From the NCBI RefSeq assembly GCF_037893015.1, contig NC_133666.1, positions 625,283,852 through 625,347,851 on the forward strand: 64,000 nucleotides of DNA. Direction: 5' to 3'. The DNA is from Macrotis lagotis. Taxonomy: Eukaryota; Chordata; Mammalia; Peramelemorphia; Peramelidae. Shown one piece after another: positions 12,021 to 57,140 of this stretch. The position numbers and the translations under genes are program-made. The first letter of the stretch is position 1; each line of letters begins with the position of its first letter. The notes beneath the pieces are model-generated. The model was not told the origin of the DNA, did not search any database, and worked only from the letters and a program-made list of their open reading frames with translations.

Positions 12021-14010
12021 CGGCAGCCCAGTCCCTCCATCAGTCCCCATCTCCCTCCCTCCTGGGAGGGGAAGGGTTGAAGGGAGGGAAGAAACCGGGG
12101 GTGAGAGGTGGGGGTTAAACACGAAGAGATATTGCTGTATGTGTGGGGGGGTGACTCTGAGAGGACTTGTAAGACTGAGAAAATGGGGAATCAGTGAGTA
12201 GGGATGGGGAGACTGAGCGGACCTGGAAGGGGTGGGGACCAAGGGGACCTCGGAGAACGGTGACATTGGGAAGACCTGGAGGGGGAAGACCTTTAGGTAA
12301 CTAGGAGGCTCTGAGGACTCATCTGGAGGGAAAGGCACTTGGGGGGGGGGGTGTTGAACTCTCCACAGGTTTCTTGGCCTTCACTCCCTGCATCCATCTA
12401 GAACTAAAGGAGCTGGAACTCAGAATAACGTTTGAGACAGTCTGAGAATTGGAGATACTCAACTTGCACCTCCAGGTTATAGCTTAGGTAGAGCCCTTCA
12501 AACTATCCCTTTGGGTCTCCTTCTTCCCAATGGCTCCACCCCTGGTTCCAGGCATTCTTTTTCCAAGAGGATCTGAGAAGACTGGACCAACCCTAATCCT
12601 CTGAGCAACCAGCCACTGAATACATTGTCCAACAGGCTTCCACATTTACTCCTGAACATGCAAACTCCACTACTCATACTTTCCTTTATATAGACACCTA
12701 TAAAAATCTCAAACTCACAAGCTACTGGGGTTAAGTACAGGGCTTCCCCCTTGCTTTCTCCCAACTCTTCTGGTCACAGGGAGGGAGCACCTGTTCCTTC
12801 TCTTAAAGCATCCTGACTCTTAACCAGCCCTTTCTCTTCTCAGCCCCAATGTTTGACTGTAAAGTTTGAAGGGATGCATCCCACGATGGGGAGGAGGCTC
12901 CCAAGACTGCAAAGATCTTGAGGCTGTCAGTGTTGAAGATGAACATATCCCTTCAACTCCCTCGTTCCTACAGATCTTTCATTCCTTCCAGTTCCTTAAC
13001 GAATGTTTTCTCAACTGCCAAGTGTTCCCCGAAGTGTTTCCCTCCAGTCCCTTCAGCCCCTTTAGACAGCTCATTCTCTTCAGCCTATCCCACCTAGCCT
13101 TACAAGTTTCCAGTAGCAAGTCCAGCTGGGAAGGAGTTAAGTTCTGACAAGCCCTCATTCCTAAGTCCATCCTGGTGCCAACCCCCTCAACCCCGCCTCT
13201 GTTTTGCCCAGCCATCTGTGCCCTCCAGTGGCCTACCCCGCGTCATTCCGGACCCCAGCAGTGACATCCGGCTTAGGAGGGGGACTATGAGGAGCAAGTC
13301 TGGAAGGGAGGAGTGGAGCAGCAAGACTAGGAGGTGCGGTGGCCGGAGCTCTCCGGCTCTCTCCTCCTTTGTCGTTTTGGGGAAGCCTCAAACTCTGGCA
13401 GGTGTTGGGACAGTGACTGCCTCCTTCCTTCCCTTTCTACCTCCTTCGTTCTGTCCCTGAGCACACTGGAGAGAGGGGGTGAGATGGGAATTTCGACCCA
13501 TACATTTCAGTGAGTGTTGGAGCTCTGTACATTTCTGTACATCTGTTTATCTCTATCACTGTACCATCATTACCCTTTCTTTTTCTGGCGTTATTCTCTC
13601 TGGTTTTGCTTCTTTCATTATTTTCCATTTTTGTTCCTTATCTCTTTCTCGCTCTCCATCTCTCTCTCCCTTTGTGTCTTTCTGTTTCTCCCTGCCCGTC
13701 TCTCTTCTCCCTTTGTATCTTGCTCTTTTCCAGGCATTTGTCTCTTCCTGTCTCTGTCTCTGTTGCTCTCCTTCAAGCCCCTCACTCTCTATCCACAATC
13801 ACTCTCCTCCTTCAACTCCACCTTCCCCTCCCCACTCCCAAATTGCCTAAACCATCACTAGGGAACCATCTAGGCTTGCACCCAGTCCGACTCACTCTGT
13901 AATACCGGCTATAGGGACCACCCGGGAGGGAAACTGATGGGGAGGGGTTCGGTCAGACATTCCTTGGGATCTCCTCCACTGGGAGAGCCCCGCTGGGAAG
14001 AGACGCAGCA
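12021..14010. other. Non-coding stretch with a pyrimidine-rich tract
   Basis: No gene or named repeat is seen. Positions 13560-13860 are unusually rich in C and T on the + strand, which produces several overlapping Ser/Leu/Phe-rich open frames; these are composition artefacts. GC content rises again from about 13.2 kb. Confidence 0.6.
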
Positions 14011-14011
14011 T

Positions 14012-14130
14012 TGACGCCACCTAGCAAATTCTGCGTCATACGTTCCCGCGGCAACCACCGGCAACGTCACAGCACATTCCTTCCCCTCCCCACTTAGGGG
14101 CCTCATCCACTCCGGGCAGGGGGGGCGTCA
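14012..14130. promoter_or_regulatory. Cluster of CRE half-sites with an X-box-like motif
   Basis: Four TGACG/CGTCA half-sites lie at 14012-14016, 14034-14038, 14065-14069 and 14126-14130. 'gttcccgcggcaac' at 14042-14055 resembles the RFX X-box (GTNRCC-N2-RGYAAC) with one mismatch. The cluster is ~500 bp upstream of the exon at 14633. CREB/CREM with RFX is a known promoter combination, notably in testis; function here is inferred. Confidence 0.45.
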
Positions 14131-14139
14131 TGCTTCGGG

Positions 14140-14322
14140 GAAATGACAGCAGGGCCAGAAGACATAGGGATTCCTCTGACATCTCGCCTTGGGACAGGAG
14201 GAGACTGGCTGGCAGGGGGCGCCCGAGAAACTGGGAGCAGCCTGGGCATGGGGGGAGGGAGGGGTCAGGACATGGCCCGAGACAAGAGCATTCCACTTTG
14301 GAGGGAGACAAGGCCTAAGGAT
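14140..14322 (+). other. PDE4A: Candidate non-coding first exon of the PDE4B1-like PDE4A transcript
   Basis: A donor GATG|GTAAGA lies at 14322/14323, about 200 bp downstream of the CRE/X-box cluster and 310 bp upstream of the acceptor ttctttcctag|GAGC at 14632/14633. The start is a guess. The alternative donor is the one at 11935/11936 in the CpG island. Confidence 0.3.
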
Positions 14323-14640
14323 GGTAAGAAGCTAGTGCAGGATGGGGATGAAGACTGGAGGACATGGGATTCCCATATTGTGGGGGGGAGCATGGCCTAT
14401 TTGGGGCGGGGGGAATAGGATGCTTACCTGCGTGGGAGAAAAGTTGGAGTGGGAATAAGGCCTATTGGTGAGGGAACACGATATTAAGCGGATTCTGAAC
14501 CTCCTGTCAGTGGAAGGGGGTGCTTGGATAGGAGAGAATAAGGTATTCTTACCAGAGTTCCACTCTTCTTTTTTTTCTTCCTCCCCGCCTTTTTTCCTTC
14601 CTTTTTCCCTTTTTCTCCATTTTCTTTCCTAGGAGCTTTC

Positions 14641-14691
14641 ATGCTCCCTCCAGGCTTTTGTCCTGGGGGTTCCATGGCCCCTACTTCTTAG
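14641..14691 (+). CDS. Upstream ORF (16 codons) in the leader of the PDE4B1-like exon
   Basis: Within the exon that starts at 14633, an ATG at 14641 opens a short frame reading MLPPGFCPGGSMAPTS and stopping at 14689-14691. It ends 10 nt before the presumed PDE4A start at 14702 and is in another frame. If the leader is spliced as inferred, it could lower translation from the main start. It may equally be of no consequence. Confidence 0.35.
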   Translation: MLPPGFCPGGSMAPTS

Positions 14692-14701
14692 GGACCGCAG
14701 G

Positions 14702-48451
<33,750 letters not shown>

Positions 48452-48561
48452 GCTACATCTCCCCATCCCTAATTCATCCCCAGCCCTGGACTCCTCCACT
48501 TCCACCTCTACCAACCACCTCGACCTTTTCCCGGAAGCAGCAGCAAAAACTTGCAGTTTCG

Positions 48562-48752
48562 AAAAAAAAGAAAAAAGAAAAATATTTTTCCCCCTTTTTC
48601 TTTTTTTTTCCCTGCTAGGTTTTTTTGGTGGTGGGGGTAGGGGCAAGGGAAGGGGGTGGAGGGGAAAGGGTGGGGGGGGGGAGTGGGGAAGGGGGGTATT
48701 TTTTCCGTTTTTAACTTATGAAGTTTTTAGAAAAAAAAAAAACAGAAAAAAA
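48562..48752 (+). promoter_or_regulatory. PDE4A: 3' UTR structure: A/U hairpin, G-rich block, U-rich and A-rich tracts
   Basis: 48562-48575 (AAAAAAAAGAAAAA) pairs perfectly with 48595-48608 (UUUUUCUUUUUUUU), leaving a 19-nt loop. G-runs suited to G-quadruplexes fill 48619-48697. A second U-rich tract (48699-48712) and an A-rich tract (48730-48752) follow. Confidence 0.5.
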
Positions 48753-49483
48753 GGGAATGAAACACAACAACTGTAGATGCCCTTCCCTACCCCAGCCTCT
48801 AGGGCTCGGTCTTCCTCCATATAGTCTGTGCCCAAGTACTAACTTGTATCTTGTCCTGATTGTGGTCAGGCCTTGGGGTGCCCCCTGCTGGGCATAGCCA
48901 TCCTAGGGGGAGCAAGGGGTCACTTTGCAAGAGGGGACCCCATCTCCTAGCCAACAATCACCCCAGGCTACCACCTCCAGGAAGTCTTCCTCTATATTTT
49001 GCACAGTGATTGGCAATACAATGGGGAGCAGAGCTGAGGTGAAGGGTGTGCATGTTGGGGGGCTGGGCAGTGTGGTCAGCACCCTGAGCTGCTTTCTTTG
49101 CTCTTTTAATTTTGCCAAAAACTTGTCTGTATGTGTGTGTGTGTGTGTGTGTGTATGTGGTGGGTTGGGTGGGACAGAAAGGGCAGGAAGGGCTGCCTCT
49201 CTCCCTTCCCCAATTGAAACCTCTCCTTAGGCTTAAGTTTTGCCTTTGGAGGGTGTGATGAGTTTTCTTGGCCTCTGTAATGGGGTGGAGGGGGAAGCTC
49301 TGCCTCCTTCCCACCTAGCTGCTGTCTGCTCTCCTTGTTTCTGCCTTAACCCCTCCCTGTGGCCTTGGGGGGACAGTGAGGGGAGCTGGGGAGCAGAGGG
49401 TCCATGCTCAGGAGACTGCAGTTCCCCCTCAACCCCCTCCTTCCCCTCCCCAGCAGGCCCCCCATGGGGGGGGAGCTCCAAGC

Positions 49484-49489
49484 AATAAA
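49484..49489 (+). promoter_or_regulatory. PDE4A: Possible internal poly(A) signal AATAAA
   Basis: Canonical hexamer ~1.03 kb after the stop. It is followed by C-rich rather than GU-rich sequence, so its use is uncertain. Confidence 0.3.
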
Positions 49490-49989
49490 TCCCACCCAAC
49501 CCAAACTCCCACCCCAAGCCCTCTCTTCCCCTCCCCTGGCAGCCCCCATTCCTGCTCCTTTGGGAACCAAAGCTGCCTGTTCTCCTGGTAATCCCTCTCC
49601 ATATTCTCCCTCTGGCCTCTGCCAGTGCCCCAAACACTGGGAGCTGAGGGGCTCTTGGGCCACAGGTCAGAAAGATAGGGCTCTCCCTCTCCATCTGGAA
49701 GTGCCCAGGCAGGGAAGGAGATGAGGTCCACCCTGAGGGGAAGCCCCACCATAGGCTGTGGAGGTAGAAAAGGGGCAGTACTATTTCTTTTCCTTTGCTG
49801 CACCTCTCCTTGCCAATTCTGATCTCACACACAGTACTGTAGCAGCAACTAGCCCTTTTCCTTTGTTCCCTTACCCCCTCTGTGATCCATTTTTGTCCTT
49901 AAAGCCAATTCTTGCTCTCCATCTCTTCCCTCCTTTCCTTTGCCCATCATTAGTCATTTCCGTTTAATGAATGAGCACAGACATTGGAG

Positions 49990-50165
49990 TACTCGGAGAG
50001 AATTGGGTTCAAATCTTGGTTCTGGTCCTAGCTGTGTGACCTTGCGTAAGCCTTGGTTTCCTGCTCTCTAATATGGAGATAATAATCACTTACACTTCCT
50101 ACCTCACAAGGTGGTTGTAAGGAAAGTGCTTTGTAAACCTTTAAGCCCTCTACATAAATGTGAGT
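49990..50165 (+). repeat. MIR-type SINE in the PDE4A 3' UTR
   Basis: Forward MIR pattern: 'gggttcaaatcttggttctg', 'agctgtgtgaccttgcgtaa', 'acctcacaaggtggttgtaa', 'aagtgctttgtaaaccttta'. Confidence 0.72.
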
Positions 50166-50953
50166 CATCACTCTCTTCCTCCCTCCTATTTTTCTGTCTG
50201 CTGATCCTTCTGCCTCAGTGGATCCCATGTCCTTCACACCTCCTTCCCTCCCTTATCTTCCCCTCCCCTGGGCTCTTGTACAGGGTTTATTTTTGTAAAG
50301 AAAGTGGTATCTGTCTAGCTGGTAAGGGTGGGGGCTGTGCCAACACCTTCTGTACATATACTGTAAGGATGGATTGTAAATTATTCTCCAGAACAAAGGG
50401 AAACCATCCCCCTCCCCACTCCAAATCATCCTCTTCCTAACTCTAGTCCTGTCCCACTCTGTCCTGTCCTCCCCTTTGGCCACTGGGAGAAAGAGAGGCC
50501 TAGGGAGGGGAGGGCAGGGCAGGGCAGGGTAGCCTCCTGGTGAGGCAGTCCCCAGTGTATTTATAATGTGTAATATAGACAAGTGGGAGAATGTAGAGTT
50601 GTTATTATAATTATTATTCTCATGAGATATGTTGTGGGAGAAGGGGAAGCAGATCTTAACCCCACCTTAGAGGGTTATGGGGATATGGCCGGCAATGGGG
50701 AAAAGGAAAGGGACATTTGGCCATTGCCCCCTTGCTCAGCTATCTATCTCCAGAGGCCCTGGAGCAACTGGGTCGGGGGTAGAAAAGGGTGGACCCCAGC
50801 ACCCTTTGTTATCCCCCACCACCATGCCATGGGCTTTGACCACCTCCCTGACTTTGGAGGGATTATGGAGGGGGGTGGTTTTTGGTGGTGGTGGTGATGA
50901 GGACTCTGCAATTCTCTGGTGTTTTGTCCACTGGGCTGTCAGTGGTGTCTCCA

Positions 50954-50959
50954 ATTAAA
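50954..50959 (+). promoter_or_regulatory. PDE4A: PDE4A poly(A) signal ATTAAA
   Basis: The common variant hexamer is followed after ~25 nt by the GU-rich 'tggtgtgactttatttcctc'. It is the last plausible signal before repeat-rich intergenic DNA. Confidence 0.6.
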
Positions 50960-50985
50960 GTGAGGCCTTAAACAGACCTGACTGG

Positions 50986-53600
50986 TGTGACTTTATTTCC
51001 TCTGTTCCAGGGTTTAGTTTGCCTTGACCTTGACCTGCTCAGAAGACCTTTTGTTCCTCATCTAGGTATAGAACCCTCTTTTTGAACTCTGCTGAGCATC
51101 AGTGTGGATTGGTGGGAATCTTAGGTGGTGACCCTAACCTAAATCTGGGTGAGGTCAGAAGATCTGAGTTTGAATGTTGGCTCTGCAATTCACAAGCTAA
51201 ATGATCCTAGGCAAGTTGCTCCAGCATGAGGGGGGGTTTCCTCATTGGTAAATTGGGGGGGGGGCAGTGAATGGAGGTAAAGTAAGTGAACCATTTGATC
51301 TTCAAAGTTTCCTTCCTGCTCTAAATCCTAAAATCCTCCAGACTTTAACATTCCATGATCGACAACATGACCATTAGCCCATGCTTAATGATTGTCCCAC
51401 TCCCCTTTCCTATTCTTTGGGCAAATTACTGAGCTATGTCTAAAGGAGATAGGGAATGATTGAGTTTAAGCTTGGGTGTTGAAAGGTCCTGTTTTGGGAT
51501 GAGATGGGCCAGAAGTATCTGTTAGAGAGGAAGAAGAGAGGTCAGGTTGGAGCTGAGAGTTTGTATAAGAAAGAGGGTAAGGCAAAGTCAGGGAGAAAAG
51601 ACTCGGGCTAGATCTCGAGGAGGGGGGTACTTTGGACGTGATTCAGGGTGCAAACTGGATTCCAGAGAGGTCCCAGGACCTGAGATTGTTTTTAACCAGC
51701 AGAGTGACATGATGAGGGGCCAGATGGATTGGAGTCAATAGTCAATAAACTTTAAGCATTATGTGGCAGACATTGTATTCATTGGATGATAGGATACACA
51801 CAAATATTTTTAAAAAAAGCAATAATAATGGCAATAAAAAAATCAAAACCTGTACTTGGAGCCAAAAGATCTAGTTCAGGACTCTGTTCCAATACTTATT
51901 AGCTGTGTGACTCTTAAATCTCTTTGAGACTAAAATGATGATGGAAAAAAAAATTTTTTTAAATGATCATGATATAGCTATAGCTATTAAAATTTGTAAA
52001 AAAATGTTTTACATGGTCTCATTTGCTTATGACAATCCAGTGAAAAAGGTGGTATTCCTATTTTACAGATGAGGAAACAGAATAAGAGAAGTTAAGTGAC
52101 CTGATCAGTCATAGAGTTAATCAAATGTTTGAGGCAGGATTTGAATTAGGTCTTCCTTAATCCAAGCCAACATAATAATACCTCTACTGACTCCTTTCCA
52201 GGGTTATGAGAAAAGCATTTTTTAAAACTAGTGTACCAGGCAAATTTGAGTTGTGATTATATGGATTTCAATGAAAACTGGAACTTTGAAAGAGGAATCT
52301 GCTGGTAGTCAGATACAGGGTGGACTTGAAATGGGGCTGAAAGCTATTGTTCCAGTGGTGAAGTCCCGAAGGACTGGGCCAGAGCAGCAGGCCCTGGAAG
52401 GAAAAGGGCTGATATAAGAAGCATCACAAAAAATACAATAATTTATTGTACATAGTAGGGACTTATTTTGTTAAATTGAAGACTGACCATATAGTTGGAG
52501 GACTGTCAATAGAGTAAAGAAAAGGTCTCTGGGGAATGTCTATACAAAAAATGTAAAATGGGTTTTTTTAATCTGGAGTTTGTAAACTTTTAAAAAATAT
52601 TCTGATAACTGCATTTCTATATAATTGGTTTCTTCATAATTTATTATGTATTTTAAAATATTATTATGAGAAGGGGTCCAGAGATTTCATTTGCCAAAGA
52701 AAACATTAATAATTTACTCTGTCTTTTAGGTACAAGTCTGCCAGAAGCAATTTAATATCAAAGCCATTTCTGACTTAAAAGATATGCCCAAAATGGCCTA
52801 TTTCCCTTGTTATTCTCCCATGTGTGTCTCTACCAACAAGATGAAGTGAGGTGTGATTCATGTAGGAATCTAGACGAGGAAAAGGTATGTTAAAATAGTT
52901 GGCTGTTTTCATTACAAATTAGGTACCTCCATTCCTTCCTGGATCACTCCTACATCCTGGAGTAATCAAAGGGAAGATATCTTCTCTCTTCCAACTATAT
53001 TTTAACTCTTTCTAAATGGTAAGGGGGTAGATCATAAAGTCAAATGATTCAGGGGAAGATCAAAGAGGAGACTGCCCTTAACTGGTTCAATAGCCCATTC
53101 ATTCACTTTCATGGGGTAAGAAGACAAAGCTCTTAATACTCTTCTTTCATTTCTTTAAGGAAAGTCTTACTTTGGTACTACTTATTATTATTATTATTAT
53201 TATTATTTTTAGGTTTTTGCAAGGCAATGGTGTCAAGTGGCTTGCCCAAGGCCACACAGCTAGGTAATAAGTGTCTGAGGCTGCATTTGAACTCAGGTCC
53301 TCCTGACTCCAGGACCGGTGCTCCAACCACTGCGCCACCTAGCCGCCCCTCTACTTCCTATTTTCTGAAAGAGAAAACTCTGAAAATGGTTTTAGATTGG
53401 GAAAAGCAAAAACAAAAACATCATCTGAAGAGTTTTAAAAATTTACACAGTTAACATGTAAAGAACACTAGAATGAAGTAAAAAAAAACAGTATAAATTG
53501 TAATGATCAATACTGATCTACCTTTCATGAACAAGACAGAGCATCACATGTTCCTCAGCCCGTCAGACAGTTGCACAGTTTGATTTTCACCAAGTGATTC
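50986..53600. other. Intergenic between PDE4A and the orphan CpG island
   Basis: Contains MIR-like fragments (about 51165-51340 forward and 52000-52195 reverse), unassigned ancient repeat (51400-51760), AT-rich unique sequence (52400-53150) and a WSINE with a TTA-repeat tail (53182-53349). No gene is seen. Confidence 0.6.
53182..53349 (-). repeat. WSINE-type SINE with (TTA)n at its tail
   Basis: About 8 TTA units at 53182-53207, then the reverse SINE 'ggtttttgcaaggcaatggt' to 'gcgccacctagccgcccc'. Confidence 0.88.
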
Positions 53601-53639
53601 TGTGACTGATGTCTAATGGTTTGAGCAGGGCTTACCCAG

Positions 53640-54650
53640 GGAAAGGCCGGGTGTGTGTGTGTGGGGGGGGGGTCTGTCCAGCAAGGGCTGGCATAGAAAA
53701 GCGCAAGGCCCAAAGGGGGAGGGGAGGGGGTCAGATCCGGCAGGTGACGGGCCCCCCGGGTCGGCTCGGGTTTTCGTCCCCCCTCTGTCGGGGCCTGTTT
53801 CCTCCTTCGTCACATGAATCGGAGGATCTCTTAGTGTCTCCCAAGCAGCGACCTCGCTCCGGGGGGAGATCTGGGGGAGAGAGGAGGAGGGGGCGCATCA
53901 AAGCTCCCCCGAGAGGCCTCAAGCCTCGGGCAGTGGTCCTGCCTTCGCCCAAAGCGTGCTAGTGGGCCGACGTTGTGTTTGTTCGCAGGGCTCCCCCAAA
54001 CCCGTCCTCCCGAGCGGAGAAGAACGCGCCCAGCGTGGGGTGTGGGAACCGACCCTTCCGCGTCGAAGCGAGGCAGACATGCGCAGTCCGAGAAGATGAA
54101 CAAAGCCCGCTCCTATTGGACGAAAGGGCTGTCGATCGGCCAGGAGGTCCGCCAATAGGAAGGGCCCTCAGCCCTTTGGTCCGGAAAGCGGCTGAGACGC
54201 TTTGTCTGATTGGCTGCCCGGCTGCCGGAGGTCCTCGGCGCCGGACCCGGGCCGCCTTGCCCGTCGCGCCCTCGTCGCGTCTCCATCCTCGCTTGTTGCC
54301 GCTTCGTGGCTTTTCTCGTGATGGCCTCCTCGTCCGTCCTCAGGACGCGCCCGCTGCCCCGCAGGTGTCCCCCCCCGCCCAGCCTTCTCCGATCCCCGGC
54401 TCCCTGCCCCGGTGCATCCTCTCCTCCAGGACGTGCCTCCCCGCGCCCTGCTGCGTCCAGCCCCAGCCCCGCTGCGCCCTGTCTCTAATCAAGGTTTGTC
54501 CTGGAGGAGGCCGGCAAAGGTCCTCCATAAGCATCAGAAAAGAGGAGGCGTCTCAGAGGGAAGGGAGCCCCGCGGGGAACGGCCCAGGTAAGGACGCCCG
54601 AGACAGCTTAGGGGCCCAGGAGCTCCTCTGTTCCGCCCCCCAGGGAGGTC
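53640..54650. promoter_or_regulatory. Orphan CpG island with three CCAAT boxes
   Basis: An isolated CpG-rich segment between AT-rich DNA. ATTGG at 54115-54119, CCAAT at 54152-54156 and ATTGG at 54209-54213 form a spaced NF-Y-type trio. Downstream, an ATG in good context (G at -3 and +4) at 54321 opens a frame reading MASSSVLRTRPLPR, and GCCCAG|GTAAGG at 54590/54591 is a strong + strand donor. This looks like a real promoter with a first exon ending at 54590. No downstream exon could be identified, so whether it makes a protein or a long non-coding RNA is unknown. Confidence 0.55.
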
Positions 54651-55111
54651 TTAGTTGGCCAGATGGCTCATTTGCTGCCCCAGAGCAGCACGTAAGGAGT
54701 TCTCCGAGTAAACTCCCCTTGATGAAAATTCAGATTTACAAAATCAGTAAATGGGGAAGGGGGCGGAATGTTGACATTTTTCACATTACCAAAGGCCAGC
54801 GCCCTTGAACGTAGTGTACTTCCTCAACGCCGCTCACCCTTCAATTTGATTTATAGTTTTTAAGCGCGGCTCTTGGAGAACACCAGTTTTCAAAGACTTG
54901 GCAGTCTGGGCTTCCATCATATCTTGGCTCTTTGAGGTTCCACTCTGAGGCATGTTGTTCCCTTCCAGAGGGCCACTAGAGGGTAGTCTTCCCCTTTCTA
55001 TTTTGTAGCTCTGGGATTCATTCTTGGAACTTTCATGCCAGATGACGGTCCCAATTCCACAATCCTGCCCTTGGGGCTCCTTTCCACCTATAAAATATGG
55101 ATGTAGTTGGA

Positions 55112-55392
55112 GCAGTGGATAGAACACCAGTCCTGGAGTCAGGAGGACCTGAGTTCAAATGTGACCTCAGATACTGGACACTAACTCTGTGACCTTGGGC
55201 GAGTCCCTTAACCCATCTCCAGTTGTCCTGATCCCTGTCTGACCACTGGACTCAGATTACTCCAAAGGAGAAAGTGAGGCTGATGCCTTTAGCCCACCAT
55301 CTCATCACTCAAATCCAATTCATGTATTTGTCATGGCATCACTCCCCTGATATCATGGTCTTCTTTGAGAATGAATGACAAACATACAATGA
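55112..55392 (+). repeat. Long tRNA-derived SINE, distinct 3' body
   Basis: A WSINE-like head ('gcagtggatagaacaccagt', 'gagttcaaatgtgacctcag') is followed by a different 3' body: 'tccagttgtcctgatccctg', 'gactcagattactccaaagg', 'catggtcttctttgagaatg' and 'aatgacaaacatacaatgaa'. No other copy of this body occurs in the window. Confidence 0.65.
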
Positions 55393-55863
55393 ACACAATT
55401 AAGGAACTTGTTTTCCTCAGATATTAAAAGAATTGGGAAGGAAGTATGTTCATATCACCATTTCTCCAGGTTCTCAGTACTTGCATTTATACTGTCCTTT
55501 TTAGCTAGCCAAATCTTTCTTTCATGCTTTTAGTTAACATGGTTTTTTTTCCTTCCACCCCTCTTCACTATCTTGCCTCTAATTTTTGCCATTCCTCCTT
55601 ATCCTAGGCCCCCATCCTCTTTGGGAACTTGAGGGCAGCCTCTTAAACTCTATCTGTTTTTCATTGTAGCTTCTTGACACTATTTGCCTTTCTGGAGCAC
55701 AGCAGCATCTGTATTCTCCATGCCAAATTTTGTTATCTTCTAAAAAGTATGGGGGATCAGGGGTGATCATCAAGGAAAGAAGGAGAAGGTCTTGTAATTG
55801 GTAAATAATAGCTACCAGAATTTTGATTGGGTGGTAGATATGGATTGAGTAAACCTCAGAAGC

Positions 55864-56095
55864 AGCTAGATGGCTCAGTGAATAGAGGACTGGGCCTGGA
55901 GACAGAAAGACTTGAATTAAAATTCAGTTTCATTAGCTGTGTGATTCCAGACAAGTCCATTAACCTCCATTTGCCTTAATTCATCCAAGAAGGAAATAGC
56001 AAATCACTCCAGCATCTTTGCCAAGAAAACCCATGGAGAGAATAATCCATGAGATCACAGAAACTGTTGGACAAGATGAATAATAGCAAAACTTC
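55864..56095 (+). repeat. MAR1-like tRNA-derived SINE
   Basis: 'agctagatggctcagtgaat' head, 'gaaatagcaaatcactccag' and 'catctttgccaagaaaaccc' body, ending 'gaataatagcaaaac'. Confidence 0.75.
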
Positions 56096-56949
56096 AAAGG
56101 GAGTACAATTACTCAGTGATGATGGTTCCTTTGTGTTCTGAATGTTATGTAGGAGGAAGAGTTCTGGCTGAGGTTCCTGTTTTCTCCCTGTTCATCTCCC
56201 CACCAGGGGTGATCAGACATTTATGTCCTCTGTTTCCACCTGCACAGAAAGGGTAGCTAGCATGTGGATGGGTATGTGGAGGTGACGGCACCTCATGTTT
56301 GGAAAATATACTTGTGTCTCTAACTTTACTGAGAAGTTGTAGTCCTTCTCCTTCCATAAATCATAATAGGTATCTTTGAGGTCCAGTCCCACCTTCATAT
56401 CTTAGAGATGAAAGGAGAGAGGCCCAAGAAGTTAACTGACTTGCTCAAGGTCATACAGGTAGGAAGCACTAGAGGTTGTAATGCAGATCCATGCCAGCGA
56501 TTTCCATCCTTAGGGGATGCACTCAACGACACAGAGAAACTTTCCTCTAATTTTTTTATACCTTATGTTACTAGTATTTATCTGTTTTGCCCTGTCCTCA
56601 TTAAATAATTAGCCCATATCCTTTTCTGATAATATACATCCTTGATGTCTTGTTTTTGGCTCAAAAATCATTATTAGCTATATGATATATATCTCACTGT
56701 GTTTTCATTTCCCTTTGGGTGACCTATGGTTTCTATCCTTCTAAGACTGTAATTTTTCATAATTTGCAGCTATAACATATTATCAGAATACTGGTGTGAA
56801 AACATATCTTTGGCTAAAGAGAGCAGTTTGGAATCACTGAAAGCATTTCTCTCCCAAAGTTGACCCAAACCACTTAACCTGTTCAATTCTGGGTCTAGTT
56901 GGCAGTTCATCTATAATCCCTATCTAAGAAAAACATATCTTATAAGCCT

Positions 56950-57140
56950 TCTTTGATGTTTATTTAGTGCTTTACAAACTCATTCTCTTCACAAAGGTCC
57001 ATTATTAATCCCATTTTACAGACAAGGAAACTAAGGCAGGCTGAGGCCAAATGATTTATTCAAGGTCACACATCTGTTAAAGTTATCTGAGGCTGGATTT
57101 GAGCTCAGGTCTTCTTGACTCCAGTCCCAGCACGATGTCA
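56950..57140 (-). repeat. MIR-type SINE
   Basis: Reverse copy: 'attttacagacaaggaaact', 'ttcaaggtcacacatctgtt', 'gatttgagctcaggtcttct'. Confidence 0.72.

Larger units (their letters stand above)
48452..50980 (+). other. PDE4A: PDE4A 3' UTR
   Basis: About 2.5 kb from the stop to just past ATTAAA at 50954-50959. It carries an A/U hairpin and G-rich block (48562-48752), a GT run (49132-49155), an internal AATAAA at 49484-49489, a MIR (49990-50165) and an AU-rich stretch 'ttattataattattattc' near 50600. Several open frames here are chance. Confidence 0.75.

Noticed and set aside
11104-12201. Long + strand open frame (365 codons) in the 11-12 kb CpG island
   Set aside because: GC-rich islands give long open frames by chance; the product is Pro/Gly/Arg-rich with no recognisable domain, and other frames are open over the same stretch.
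13479-13902. Overlapping Ser/Leu/Phe-rich frames at 13.5-13.9 kb
   Set aside because: Result of a CT-rich tract; no splice context or similarity.
53975-54808. 277-codon open frame in the orphan CpG island
   Set aside because: It crosses a strong splice donor and has no recognisable domain; the start at 54321 in another frame has better context. Kept only as a promoter call.
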